From the NCBI GenBank assembly GCA_026874595.1, contig CM049310.1:76069056-76133055 (forward strand): a DNA stretch of 64,000 nucleotides, given 5' to 3'. Position 1 is the first letter of the stretch. Every line of letters begins with the position of its first letter. Source of the stretch: Sipunculus nudus. Lineage: Eukaryota > Annelida > Sipuncula > Golfingiida > Sipunculidae. The notes beneath the pieces were generated by a model. It searched no databases. It was not told where the DNA came from and worked only from the letters and a program-made list of their open reading frames with translations. The position numbers and the translations under genes are program-made. Shown here one piece after another: positions 23,801 through 38,800 of the stretch.

Positions 23801-26800
23801 GCTGACCACATAATCACCTGCCACCTTCATTTTTGTAGGTAAAAGTAGATTTCCATGAAAAAAGTTTTTACCTATAATTATAAATTCAGAAAAGTAGATT
23901 TCCATGTAAAAATTATAACCTAAATTCAGAGTCAGTACTTTTTGAGAGTGTCAGAGAATGTATATTTACATATAGCATTTATTCCAAAAAGAAAACAATC
24001 AATACTGAAGTAATACAGCAAAATTATAAAACAGCATTACAGAGCACATTTTACATTACCCTATTTCCTGTCATAATCTGCCATTTTGTTATTTTTAGTG
24101 CAATTTTGTCATCCATTCCATTTACCAATTTAATGTTGTTGGAGGCTGTTCATTGAAGACTTAATATTTTTGCATCTACCTGAACACATGTACCATTTTG
24201 AAATCAACAAAATAGTACCAAACCATCTTAACCCAGACATATTAAGTATGATCTGCTTATTGTATCCACCAAAACAGATTTTTGCGGATACTATGTTTTC
24301 AGCCCACCACTCCACCGCCGCGTAGGTGTCCTGAGAACTCCGCTGTAACCACTGGGCGAAATTTTACGAAACCCGGGATTATGTTCGGGTCACATGTGAA
24401 CTGCTGCACCCCAATTTTGTTTTGACCTCTGACCTTTCTTCTGCACAGAGTTTGATGGATACTATGTTTTCAGCCCACCACCGCCGCCCCCCCCCCGCAA
24501 AGGTGTCCGGAGAACTCCGTATTGCTGGGCTGAATTTTACCAAACCTGGGATAATGTTTGGGTCACATGTGAACTGCTGCGCCCCGATTTTGTTTTGAAC
24601 TATGACCTTTCCTCTGCGCTCTGTGTCTATCTGTGCGTCTGTGTTCACACATGAACCCCCGTATCTCTGGACTTGTTTGACCAATCAGACTGAAATTTTG
24701 CACGTTTATACATCTTGGACAGTTTTTCAATTTTTGTGACAGGTGGCGCCACCTACCTCTCCTTTACACTCCAGACATTCATGCTAATATCTCAGGACTG
24801 GTTTGACGAATCAGCCTGAAATTTTGCATATGTATAGGTCTAACACATCCCTTTAAAAAAACCAAAACTGGTGGTGCCACCTGCAACCGTTTTTGCACAG
24901 CGGCCATCTTTTTATCTGCCCTTGGATAAAATCAGGCATATTTCTGCAGTGGTGGGACTTATTCTCCTGAAATTTTGCACGTTTATACATCTTGGATAGA
25001 TTTATCGTTGATATGACAGGTGGCGCCAACTACTTATGCGTTTGCAGTGCAGACATCCATGCTGATATCTCAGGACTCGTGTGACCAATTGGGCTGAAAT
25101 TTTACATGTTTATTCATCTTGGATAGTTTTTCCATTTTTGTGACAGGTAGAGCCATCTGCCTCCCCGTTTATGCTACAGACAATAGTGATGGGCCGATCA
25201 TCGAGTTTTTTGAAAGTCAGTCGGTTTGCTGCCACCTTCAAGCGCTCGATTACCAAAAGCAACTATCGATTACACCATACTCATTGTTTTTACCAGAATG
25301 TCTTCATATTTTAGGCAAAAATTATACTTCCATTTTTTTACAATATTCCGCACTTCATATAGTGAGTCTTCGTCCCAAATAACCTCCGTATATAACTGAG
25401 TATGACATGGTAGATGAGAGAAAGGAGGACTTATTAAACCTCTGTTAACTGGCAGGGAGCTGCAGAATAAGCGGAGAGTTTTCTAACGAGATGTTCATTG
25501 CAAAATATGGGCGGGATGGCGTTAAAATGCTCCATAATTCTCCAGGTCTATGCCAATTTTGCGAGATTCTCTTAGAAATGATCTCCTCAACTAATGTCAA
25601 GTGCCGCTGCCGCTACCGCATGAGTAATTATATTTTTAGCTTTCTATTACTTTTTTAAAATTTTTACCAAAAATTATATGGGCCTGTAATTTTTCCTGGC
25701 AGGCCTGTGAGATCAGTATGCATGTCGGCAGTCATCATAATTGTTATAAAATGAAAGTCCTTGTTGGTGGTCAAGTTAAAATGATACGAGGGAGTATTTA
25801 TAAGGGCCAGCAAGTAATGTCCTGGACTGACGTTTAACTCTTGATTACTATTATTAATTAAAATAAAACTTTGAATAGCATATCGTAGTGATAAAAGGAA
25901 AATAAAAAAAGGTTAAAACTTCTCTTCGTCAGGTAGAATTACTAAGACATGCGGGCCTGGCTAAGAGAGTACAGTTTCACAGCTCATTTCTTTATATTTG
26001 TCTGAACCGATTAATATTTGATCATCGATCGGTTTGCCCGAACTGATGATCGATTATGAAAAATGAACCGACTCCCACCACTAACTAATATCTCAGGACT
26101 GGTTTGACGAATCAGCCTGAAATTTTGCATATGTATAGGTCTAACATATCCCTTTAAAAAAACCAAAACTGGTGGCGCCGACTGCAACTGTTTTTGCACA
26201 GCGTCCATCTGCCTTGGGATAATATCATGCATATCTCTGCAGTGGCTGGACTTATTCACATGAAATGTTGTACGTGTATACATCTTGGATAGATTTTTTT
26301 GTTGATATGACAGGTGGCGCCACCTACCTATGGGTTTGCACTGCAGTCATCCATGCTGATATCACAGGACTCGTTTGACCGATCAGGCTGAAATTTTGCA
26401 TGTTAATAGATCAAATGTGCCTCTTTATCATACCAAAAACTGGTGGTGCCACCTGCAAAAGTTTTTGCACAGTGTCCATCTGTCTGTCTGCCTTGGGATA
26501 AAATCATGCATATCTCTGCAATGCAATGACTTATCTACCTGAAATTTGGCATGAAAATATATCTTGGATAGATTTCTTGTAAAGTTGGCAGGTGGCGCCA
26601 CCCTCCATGCTAATATGCAATACTGATTTTGGCAAATACACGTAGTTGCTTGTCGACTACCCAAATTTTTAGTTATTCATGTTATTCAGAGCCTCTAATA
26701 TATTCACATTGTCAACCTCCAGAACACCATGTTTGGTCACTACAGCCTTGCCTGGGTAACTTTATTAATCATGCAACACTGGAGGAGCACCACTATCACA

Positions 26801-29800
26801 GATGTAGAATTATTCACATGTGGCCAACCCCCCCCCCCCCCCCCCCCCTTCCAAGTGGACACCCCTCCCCCCCACCAGATATGTTGCAATGTTGCATTAC
26901 TTAACTGCATAACTGTAATTGTATCCGGCAAAACATCTAACATAGGTCTTTATCATTATGTGACAGGTGGCGCCACCTACATTACCATGAACACCACCTT
27001 CAACTGTTTTTGCACAGTGTCCATCTGTTTGTCTTTCTTGGGACAAAATCATGCAAATGTCTGCTCTCTCTGTCTCTATCACTCTCACTCACTTCCAATT
27101 TCTCTCTCTCTCTCTCTGTCTCTCTTGCTCTCTCAATGACTTGCTGTCTCGCTTGCTCTCTCTCTTGCTCTCTCTCTCTCCCTCCAGGTTATTCAGCCTT
27201 TACATCATAACAATACCACACCAACTAATCTATATCTTTCATGTAATATGTCATCTACCACACAAGGTTTCCCATTACCTCTATATCCTATCACCACTTC
27301 ACCCATACCTCTCTGATTTAGGCGGATACATGTCGCTTGTCGACTACCCATATTCTAGTTTGTTAGAAGTGGAGTTTTTACAACACAGCCTTTTACCACA
27401 TTATCTGTTGTGACCATATAATATTAGACACATGATAATTACAAAATATATGCACTTAAGAAGTCTCATTACCACAAAAACCACATTTGTCCATGTCCTT
27501 AATTTTTAATTTGAATAAATAACCACTTGTGGGCAGGAGTCTATGTAGAAGTCTAAATAGTAAGAAACACAATTTTAATATTTTACTGAATTCCATTAGT
27601 GTTTTTATATTTAGCAAGATTTAAATCTAAACCCTAGACTCCTACACTTAATAGTCAATAAATGGCCTTCATCCTGACTTACCTCTGGCTGGGGTTCTTG
27701 CTTCTTCCTCTGTTCAATGATGTAACCATTAATTCGCTTTGAATCGGCCACATCTTTCAGCATCACCTCACAGTAGTGAAGTTGTGTTTCACCAAACCTT
27801 AACTTCAGTAGTTCCAGGTAGCGGATTTCTTTTTCTGTGGCATAGCTGAACTGAGACAGGATTCGGTCAGCCAGCAGCATGCGGTACTCATTCACAAACA
27901 ACTCTTTGCTTCCGTAAATGTTCACCAACATGCTAATGATGTCTGATGAACGTCGACTTGGGGATGTCTTGGCTTAAAAGTATAGTTCATAGATCTTTGT
28001 AATCTTTGTTTTGAAAAGAACATCATTTTGATTCAGTTGTGGTCAATGATGCACTATTGAACTAATGAACTGTTGTTCAGTACATCATTATTTCTGTATA
28101 CTCCTGGAAGATGAACTGTTGAACTGTTGTTCAGTACATCTCTTTTTTTGTTCACTCCTCAATGAGGAACTATTAAACTAATGAACTACTGTTTGGTACA
28201 TCATTGTTTCTGTTCACTCCTCAATGATAAACTACTGAACTAATGAACTATTGTTCAGTAAATAATTTTTTTGTACACTCCTCAATGATGAACTATTGAA
28301 CTAATGAACTATTGTTCATTACATCATTATTTCTGTACACTCCTGAATGATGAACTATTGAACTAATGATCTACTGATCAGTAAATAATTTTTTTTTTTA
28401 CACTCCTCTATGATGAACTGTTGAACTAATGAACTACTGTTCAGTACATCGTTTCTGTACACTGTTAAAACAGCAGTTATACACTGCAGTTGTCCCAAAT
28501 CTACTTTGTTTTATCTGCTGCCTTGAATAGCAAGATTATCAGGATCTCACCATCAGGGTTGGCACAGAGCAAAGAACCATAATCAGACCAATGAGAACGT
28601 GGTTTCACATTGTGCATCCAACTCTAAATTTTAAACAAGCTACATCTGCTCTCGTTGGTCTGATTACACTGGTTTTGTCACAGGACCATGACCACTTATC
28701 CCTGGTTTTGCAATATATATTGAAGTTAGTAAACATAAGTTCTGGCATAAATACTCATCTTCTATAAAACACCCCTTAAATACAAGATATAATTTTTATT
28801 TATATCAAATTATATATGTGGCGAACTACACACATATAAGCAGTAATAAGCACATATACGCATATACACGGGCATGGAAACACCCCTTTAGAAGGTGTTC
28901 TACCTTATATGTAGTACAGTATAGTTTAGTTGCTGTTGCTGACATGACATCTAGTGGTCAATTTCACAATCAACGGAATTAGAGTTCAAACCTCATAAGA
29001 TGAAAAAGACACAACTGTTTTGTGCTGCCCCCTATCCTTACCTGGGTCAGCATCCACAGGGTCTGGTGTCCACTGCTCCCAGTCCTCCGCTCCGTCGTCG
29101 CTGTGGACACTGTCATCCATCTTGAGAGGCTGGGCTTTGATCAGCTCATCAGACAACTCATTGTTCCCATCATCAGTCAGGCTAGAGACAATACATCTCA
29201 CAGTGTCCTCACGACATCTACAAATACAAAATCAAGACTACATAGTACTGCTTCCTCACGACATCTGTGTCAACAGAGACAGAGACAATACTCTGCTCTT
29301 TGTCCTCATACCACCTGTGTTGACAGGTACAAGAAATATTAAGTGCTGTGTCCTAATGCCATGAGCTAGCATAAACATTACCACAGATAATAGAGTGCAG
29401 TGTCCTCACAGCAAATGTGTCAGCAGAAACAGAAAAAGAATTCACTGTAACAGAGGAAAATACAAATGTTTACAGTGTTCTCAAGTTTTCTGTGTAAGCC
29501 ACAACAGTAACAACAGAGAGAACCTTGCCCCTACAACACCCGGTATGATGACACCAAGCATCTGCAGCATGTAGCAGGATACTGTGCACCATATTCTATA
29601 CTCTTTACAACATAGGCCTGTGTATGGCTAAGGGCTCCTCGGTTCAATTCATTTACTGATTGCCTTTTGATTCGATTATTGTGTACCTTTGAAATATTCT
29701 GTCTGAGATGTATATCTACTAAAAGTTTTCAATTCCATATGATGCTATAAGATTAAGATTATTATATACCTGAGAATTTATATGGACCAAATAATATTTA

Positions 29801-32800
29801 AATTTTCTCATCCATTTTTGCGCTATCATTTAATTTAGGATATATTAAGATGAATTTCTTTGTTGAATAACAGTGTTACTTCACCATGTATGCTGTTTAA
29901 CTGTTCCCAGGTAAGAACTGGAGACCAAAAAGGTATGAAAATGAAAGAAAATGCAATAATTAAAATTAATTGATTATTTCATGATGATTCCATTATCGAT
30001 TAATGATTGGCTTCTATTCAATTCATCAATTATTCCATACATTGTTATAGCCCTACTACAAAACCCACTACAAATTTACAGGATACAAAAATGAACAAGT
30101 ACTGCCATTGATAGAGAAATTAAGGAGCTTTCTGTGTTGTCTAACATGGGTTACCATAGTAAAGAAAATAAACTGCTACAGACTCTGCACAATATAGTGC
30201 ACTGTATCCCGTTATTCTTGTATTTCTTTATTCATTCACATATCTTAAGTGGCCTATGGTATTAGAAACATAGCACTACATGAATGCATTTAAAATACAT
30301 GTGGACATTCCAAAGAATCCAAATCAGGCAAGATATTTTACTGGTAAAATTTATAGTGATTTGCAATAAAATCCAATGAACTCCTGGAAAGTTATCATGG
30401 CCACATAACAAAGATATGCGGAGACCTCTGATCCAATTAATTACTTATAGATTATTCTGAAAATAAAAATTAAATAAGCATTTTATTGGTTTACACATGT
30501 AATGACTTCCATCATTTCCTGGCAAGTTATTGTTATAACAACATAGGTTAAAGGACAGACAAACAGACACATGCACATGTATATGCTGTCCATAGTATGG
30601 AACGTCTATAAGATTAAGATTTGTGTATTATTAGACAAGCTTTCCTATGTAGAAAGAGCATGAAAGCATATATGTTCACATTAAACTTTATAAAATATAC
30701 CTGAGATATTTCCTCACTGGATCACACACCAACTCCAGTAACACTCCTGTAGGGTCTAACATACGGAGTGCTCTGATAGCCGAGATATATGCTGTCAAGA
30801 TATCTGATGTGTTCACACCTGCAGAAAACAAGAAACAGGAATATAAAAACATCTGAACTTAAAAATACAACCCACACCTGCAGAGGTCCCGTCATTTCAT
30901 GAAGAAACTAAAACATCTTAATTTTTTCCTTGATGAGTGTTTGACTTCCATGATAATTATGGATGAAAATAGATGTGAATTCAATAAAAACACATATAAT
31001 TAGAAAGAACTTACTAAATAGGTTTATATTAAAAACTAGATATTTCTTGTCACCGCAGGTGCCATAGCATCTCCAGACAATTAACCCCCCCCCTCCTCCC
31101 CCAGCCCTTGATTAGATGCATCTAACCTGTGAGTTTGGTGACTGTACCACAAATTCTTTTTGCGTTGTTGCCCTAATATCATTTTAGCATAATCGCTGCT
31201 GTGACCTTGAAAAAATGAACTAAGGTCATCCATGTTCGAACTTAACCAAGCCGTTGATAAGATGCATCAAACCAGTAGGTTTGGTGACTGTACCTCAAAT
31301 TCTTACAAAATTATTGCGTTAACATCACTTTAACAAGAAAACAGACAAAAGGTGGCACCACCTGTCTTCTGCAAAAGACAAAGCTATCCAAGATCTTCGG
31401 TCAATTAGATTTTTGGATCATTCCATGTATCCCTTACTGAGACATTAATGATTTTGTGTGAATTTCACCAAATATGGGAATATTCAAGATCAAGGCCACT
31501 CTCACCGGAAAGGTCATGACCCCAATTTAAATAAACAACATCCCATAACCCATATCTATGTATATGTGTAATATTAAAGAAATCTGTCCATTAGTTTTTG
31601 ACTTATAATGCTCACAGTACTGTCAAATGGCAATTTTGGGGGTATTGAAAGGCACAAATACAAGTAAAGAAAGATAGGTGGCACCACCAGTTTCTAGAAC
31701 CTGACAACCCTATTCATGATCTTCGATCAACATGATTTTGGGATCAATCCATGCAAGATTTCTTGAGATATTTAAGAATTTGTGTGATTTTCCCGAAAAT
31801 TGGACCTTTTCAAGGTCAAGGACGCTCTCCTAGTAAAGGTCATGACCTCATTTTAAATAGGCATTGTCCTCTCACCCATATCTATACATATACCAAGTTT
31901 GGTAAGGATCCGTGGAATATTTTTTGAGTTATTAAAGATTATGTGTGAATTTCACCAAATATGGGAATATTCAAGGTCAAGGCAACTCTCATAGGAAAGG
32001 TCATGACCCCAATTGAAATAAACATCATCCCATAACCCATATCTATGTATATGCGTAATATAAAAGAAATCTGTCCATTAGTTTTTGACTTATAATGCTC
32101 ACAGTACTGTCAAGTGGCAATTTTTGGGGTATTAAAAGGCACGAATACAAGTAAAGAATGATAGGTGGTGCCACCAGTTTCTGGAATATAACAACCCTAT
32201 CTATGATCTTCCAGCAACTTGATTTTGGGATCGATCAAGCAAGATTTCTTGAGCTATTTAAGAATTTGTGTGATTTTCCCCAAAATTGGATCTATTCAAG
32301 GTCAAGGACACTCTCCTAATAAAGGTCATGACCTCATTTTAAATAGGTGTCGTCTTCTTACCCATATCTATACATATACCATGTTCGGTACACATCCGTG
32401 AAATATTTTTTGAGTTATCGAGCCAACAAGATTTATATGCGGCGGCGGCAGGACCCGCATTAGACATAGTATCCCCCGACTTTGTCTGGGGATACAATTA
32501 AAATCAAGTCAAGAGACAGTTAAGACACATCAGCAATTTTATTTAGAAGTGAATCTTATGAAAAATCTGACCAATCAAATAAAGGTTTGTAATCCTACCA
32601 CAATTTGGTGTTCAGAGAGCTTATAAACAGTTTTGATTATTGTGTACTGTGAACATTTGGTACTTTGAACATGACAGGTAGTTTATGATTTCCTCCTGAA
32701 CAAGCACAGTTTTGTTCATTATTTATACAGGGGTCGTTATAATGCCTTTCAGCCTGTCTCAGACAGGCAAACACATGCACAAAAAGGCATTTTTCATTTT

Positions 32801-35800
32801 AAACTAATCCCTTGGAAAGATGAACTCCCAGATGTTTTTCACATCACAAATAATGAAAAATACACAAAAACAAAAAATTTTCCTTCGCATAATGGTATCT
32901 TGAAAACCCTCCGCTACCAATGAACAGACCAATGAATGCATGGTGTCGCATTGTGCAATAGCTCCTAATTTAAACATGCAACACCCGCTCTCTTAGCACA
33001 ATAATTACAGTTAACCATTCAGCAGAAATTAATGTCAAAACGTAAAATGACCAGATGAAAGTTTTTATGATGATAGAATGTACATATAGTGGAAAGGCAA
33101 ATATTCATGCGAAAAGGCAAAACTAGATTTATGCCTTTCCGTTGGACAGGGAAACATTTCATAGTATTATGAACCTTGTTATTAAAAAGACGTAAGAGCA
33201 GTTTGATAAAGCAAGGTCTCTGAAAGTTTAGCTGTCACAGCCTTGCTGACAGGAAGATGGGAAAGAAAAAAAATAGGAATTTTAAAAGCTGAGAGAGTAA
33301 GGGATAAAGTAAATCTAACCAGGATGCAGAAGTCTGGTCTCAAGGGCATGCCGCAGGGACTGAACCAGTTTTGGTCTCAGGTCTGTTTTTTCCAAACATG
33401 TCTTGAGATCCAACAGAGCTGGTTCAGATTCTGGAAATTCCACAATGATGTTGAAGAGTTCCTCAATCCTGACCAGGGCATAGATCTCATACATGACATG
33501 ATACAGCCTCCCCTTGTAGCTCTGTATTCTCTCCATCATCTCAGCTGACGTCACATCATCTGAACATGTGCTGTAAAGCAGCTTCAACCAACCAACTACC
33601 TTGTCTTCAAGCCACTGTTTTTAAAAGATTATAAAACTATATAAATTATAATATATACAGTATTACAGTAAAACCTCAAAATATGCCTAAGCTGGGTTTG
33701 ACTAACAAGGATTAAACAACAGCCTTAATGGAGATTTTTTGTTACTAGTCCTGTACTAGTCCTCTGTGACTGCCATGTAGCTGATAATTACTCTTTGGAA
33801 TAGCTTATTAAATTTTCCACCTACTGCCATATTATAACACATGATCATTTATTTTTTATTTTTTATTGACCAATATTGAAAAATGAGTTAAAGTCAAACA
33901 AAAAAAAACCAGTTAAAACATGTATATATATATAAATCAGTCTTGCTTGATGTTGGAGCTATATCTTTCATTGTGCGTTGGCGCCCTCTGTAGGACTCAG
34001 TCAGTACAATTATTAATTGTTTTGTATAATGTTTTTGATACACCAGCAAAGATGGAGTCAAACATCGAGTTTACCTCCTCGTGATGTCTTGGCAAATTGA
34101 TCAGATTACGAACTATTGCGACTCTACGACAGGTATTGTACCTGATAATATGTGTTCTACGATGTTTGTGAACTGTACGACCATATTTTTGAAGTGCGAC
34201 AATGTGAATAAACCCGTATTTGCTATTCATGGTTTTGTATGCACGTGTGTATAAATTGTTTGGAACAATACATGCTGAGACACCGAAGCGCGAGCGTAAA
34301 TTCCAGTGACTTTATTATTTTGTGTTTCGAACTGGTGTCGGTGAACAGGTTATGAACTTTACGGCTTTCGGATTACGAACCTATATAGTAAACTCGTTGA
34401 CTCACAGTTAAATGTCAAGATGAATACGAAAGATACAAATGTGGAACCACAGGACAGTGCGTCAAATGTGTCTTCTAATGCATCACGAACTTCATGTGCT
34501 TCAGTTAAGTCGGATAGATTGAAAGAAGAAGCCAATTTGGCGAAACTTCGAGCCCGTGTTTCTATGTTAAGCCTGAAGCAGGCTTTGGAAACTGAAGAAC
34601 ATCGTTTACGTCAACAAAAGGAAGCTTTAGAGCTCAGGACACAGCTTCAGGTCGCTTCGGCAAGAGCAGGCGTTTTCAAGAATGATGATTTTGTAAGTGA
34701 TAATGATATTGTAAATTTGAATACTGGTGCTGCTGCTGGAGCCAGCCAGTTAAATGAACTTAAGCCACCTGTATTGAGTGTCAGTCAAGGCGAGTCAGAG
34801 AATGTCACAATTCCATATGAACTTGGGGTAAGTGCTCAAAGTAAACCAGAACTTAAAGTTATTGATGAAATAACTAGTAACACTGAAGGGATCTTAAATC
34901 CTCGGGCAGAGACATTCACCCCAATAGGCCCTTGCAGATCAAACATTCAGTCACCCAAGATACCAGTACTTGACTGTGCACAGTCGACTCTCACTGATGT
35001 TCATGTAAAGCCTGTTTATATAAAGTCTGAGGTTGCTGATAATGTACAATGTAACAGTGCACTTTTTGAATTATTGAGAAGGCAAAATGACATAACAGAG
35101 ATGTTGGTAGAAAATCAAAAGAAAGCCACCCTGCCACGAAAGGACATACCAATATTTGATGGGCGTTTACAGGGTTACAGAGCATTCATTAATGCCTTTG
35201 AACATAACATTGAATCATTGACCAATAACAATCAAGACAAGTTGTATTACTTGTATCAATATACTTCAGGCAGGCCTAGAGATATCATAAAAGGTTGTAT
35301 GGGCAAGGATCCAGTCAGAGGCTACATGGATGCTAGACGAGAGCTAGAGGCAGAATATGGAGATGAGTATAGGATTGTTAGAGCATATGAGGAAGAAATA
35401 AATAAAATTGAACCTTTAAGAAATGAGGACCCAAAGTCGCTAAAGAGCTTTCTTACTTATCTGTCTTCATACAAGACTGCAATGGAAGGTATTGATATGT
35501 GCAGAAATTCAGATCATTCCAATATTGTGCAAAAACTGATGTTGAAACTCCCCTATAAAATGAGAGATAAATGGCGAAACAGAGCATATTGGATAAAAGA
35601 ACAACATCATGTATTTCCCAGTTTAAATGACTTTGTGATGTTTGTTAAGGAACAAGTCGCCATTATTACAGACTCAGTATATGGAGACATATCTGATGTT
35701 CACAAACCAAGCAGTGTAAAGCCCACAAAACAGAAACCAAAGAGCTTCACTACTAATGTCAAACAAGTTGGCCCGAGTGTAAAGCCAGATTCAAGTGCAT

Positions 35801-38800
35801 TATCGCTCACATGTGCATTTGAAAAGCCTTGTTTGTATTGTAAAAACACTGATCATGCTCTTGAGGTGTGCACAGTATTACAGGTAAAACCTCATGATGA
35901 GAAACTTCAGTTTTGCAGATCTAAGGGTCTGTGTTTCAGATGTCTACATCGACAACATATCAGCAAGAACTGCACTCGAGAACGACTGATATGTACTGTA
36001 TGTAAGCAGAGACATCCAACAGTGTTGCACATAGAACAGGAGTGTTTCAAACGGATTACATCTACTTGTGTTAAAACAGACCAAACAAAGCAGCCATGCA
36101 GCACTGGCTGTAGGAGTTTTTTGCCGATAATGCCAGTTAGAGTAAAACATGAAAAGAGTGACCACTATATCACTACCTACGCGTTTTTTGACAATGGAAG
36201 TACTGATTCGTTTTGCACAGAAAATCTTGTGAATAAGCTCAATCTTGATGGTAGAAACACCAAAATATTGCTACAAACCTTAGGACAGAATGAACTTGTC
36301 ACTTGTCGAGAAATTCGAGGTCTGGAGGTATGTGATCTTTCAGGTGAAAATGTTATTAGTATACCCAAGGCCTATACGCATTTTGAGATGCCGGTTTGTA
36401 AGAGTGACATACCAGCTCAGATACATATAGAGAGATGGCAGTATCTTGACAAAGTTATACTTCCAAACATAGACGCTGATGTTGACCTTCTTATTGGCAA
36501 CAATGTGCCTAAAGCAATGGAACCCTGGGAAGTCATCAATAGTCAACAGGATGGCCCTTATGCTGTAAAAACCCGACTCGGATGGGCAGTTAATGGACCT
36601 GTAGACAGCTCATGTGAGACAAGTAGTGATGAAGCAAGGTCTCACATACCACGCATATCTGCCAATCGCATTAGTGTTATGCAGACACTAGAGAAACAAA
36701 TGGAGAACCATTTTAATCATGATTTCAATGAGCGTGTCTATGATGACAAACCAAAAAGATCAAAGAGTGACACAAAATTTATGAAAAAAGTAACTGAATC
36801 AGTGACAATGGTAAATGGGCATTACCAAATTGGTTTACCATTCAAAGCCAAATCATTGTGTTTGCCAAATAATCGAGAACAAGCGGAATACAACATGAAC
36901 ACTTTGAAAAGAAGGTTTCAAAGGGACCCTCAATTCTATCATGATTACAAAACATTTATGACCGATACTATTGAAAAGGGATATGCAGAAAAGATCCCGG
37001 AGAGCCAACTTGGTCGCTGTGACGGCAAAGTATGGTATTTACAGCATCACGGGGTTTACCACCCACAGAAAAGGAGAATTCGAGTTGTGTTCAACTGTGC
37101 TGCTAAGTACCGCGGCCTTTCATTGAATGATGTCCTCTTACAGGGGCCGGACTTAACCAACACATTAGCAGGCGTGTTAATACGATTTAGGCAAGAACAA
37201 GTGGCCTTAATGGCGGACATCAAAGCAATGTTCTATCAGGTCAGAGTCGATCCTGATGACTGTGATACACTGAGATTTCTTTGGTGGCCTGACGGCAATA
37301 TTGATAACAACCCTGAAGAATACAGAATGGTAGTGCATATATTTGGTGCAGCATCATCCCCCTCGTGTTCCAGTTTTGCCTTGAGGAAGACCGCAGATGA
37401 TAATGAACATTTTTGTGATTCTGCAACCGTGTCTACGATTAGAAATAACTTTTACGTAGACGACTGCTTAAAATCGGTGTCAACAGAGGAACAGGCAGTT
37501 GATATGATCACTTCCTTAAGTGAAACATGCGCTAAGGGAGGATTCCATATTACGAAATGGATCAGCAATAAACGTGCCGTCTTGAATGCTGTTGCAGAAA
37601 CAGAAAGAGCCCAGCAAGTGAAAGATCTAGATCTGGATCAGGACACACTCCCAATTGAAAGAGCACTTGGAGTGCATTGGTGTGTTGAGTCAGATAAGCT
37701 GTTATTCAGAGTCCTAGTCAAAGAAAAACCACTCACAAGACGCGGTATATTATCAATCATCAGTTCCGTGTATGATCCGTTGGGATTTCTTGCGCCATTT
37801 GTGCTTGTGGCTAAGGGACTGCTTCAAGATTTGTGCAGACTGAAATTCGCTTGGGACCAAGAGATTCCACAGGAATACTTACCGTTGTGGCAGAAATGGC
37901 TCATGGAACTTCCTACGTTAAAGGACTTCAGTGTTGATCGGTGTATGAAACCCATTGATTTCGGCGAGATTCAGACTACACAAATTCATCACTTTGCTGA
38001 TGCCAGTGAAACTGGTTATGGAACAGTTACTTACCTGCGTTTCGTCAGCAAGGAACAGAAATGTCACTGTGCTTTCGTGATTGGGAAATCAAGGGTTTTG
38101 CCGTTGAAACAAATTACGATCCCAAGAATGGAACTGTCTGCTGCAGCTCTTGCAGTTCGTATAGACTCCATGGTAAAAAGAGAGCTAGAGCTAGTAGTCG
38201 ACGAAACATTTTTCTGGACCGACAGTATGTCTGTTCTGAAATACTTTAGCAATGAGACCACAAGATTCCGTACGTTTGTGGCCAACAGAATCGCGCTTAT
38301 TTGTGAAGGGTCGCATCCTAACCAGTGGTTCTATGTGAGCTCTGGCGATAACCCTGCGGATGATGCGTCAAGAGGACTCGATGCCAAAACATTCCTCGGT
38401 AGATCGCGATGGATCTATGGACCCCAGTTTCTATGGAAAAATGAGCTAGAAATACCTCGCAAAACAGTTTCAGCTGAAGCATTACAAGAGAATGACCTTG
38501 AATTACGGAAAACCAAGGTGAAAGTGAACGTCGTAGTCACCGACAACACAACTGAAACCATGAACAGGTTTATAACCTCGCACTCAAGCTGGATTAAGCT
38601 GAAGAGACATGTTGCCTGGTTTATCAAAATACGCAAAGTTCTACGTGAGAAAGTGACAGGAAAATCAAACTTGGCTGCAAATGACAGTGGTGCCAAAGGT
38701 ATTCGTCAGCGCCTCTGTGTAAAAGACTTAGACGAAGCTGAGAAAGCAGTTTTAGTGTACACACAGAGACAGGATTTCCCTGATGAACTTAGTGCCCTGA

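Larger units (their letters stand above)
24240..27360. repeat. Long array of the GGTGGCGCCACC repeat family
   Basis: Units carry 'ctgaaattttgca', 'tatacatcttgga', 'gacaggtggcgccacctacc' and 'tttttgcacag(t/c)g(t)ccatct', with GGTGGCGCCACC intact at 24741, 26312, 26591 and 26967 or slightly decayed elsewhere. Starts at about 24270 with 'tttttgcggatactatgttt', repeated at 24450; another such start is at 15570. Ends at 26634 and 27325 with 'cttgtcgactaccc'. A separate element is inserted at 25185-26087. It lies in ANAPC2 intron 8. Noncoding. Confidence 0.75.

Noticed and set aside
26729-27413. Pro-rich, Gly-rich and Ser/Leu-rich ORFs
   Set aside because: They translate a C-run and a CT microsatellite inside a repeat array; no codon bias or domain supports them.
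33997-34230. 77-codon antisense ORF, found again at 40438-40671
   Set aside because: It lies inside each LTR of the BEL element, so it recurs only because LTRs are repeats; nothing indicates a gene.
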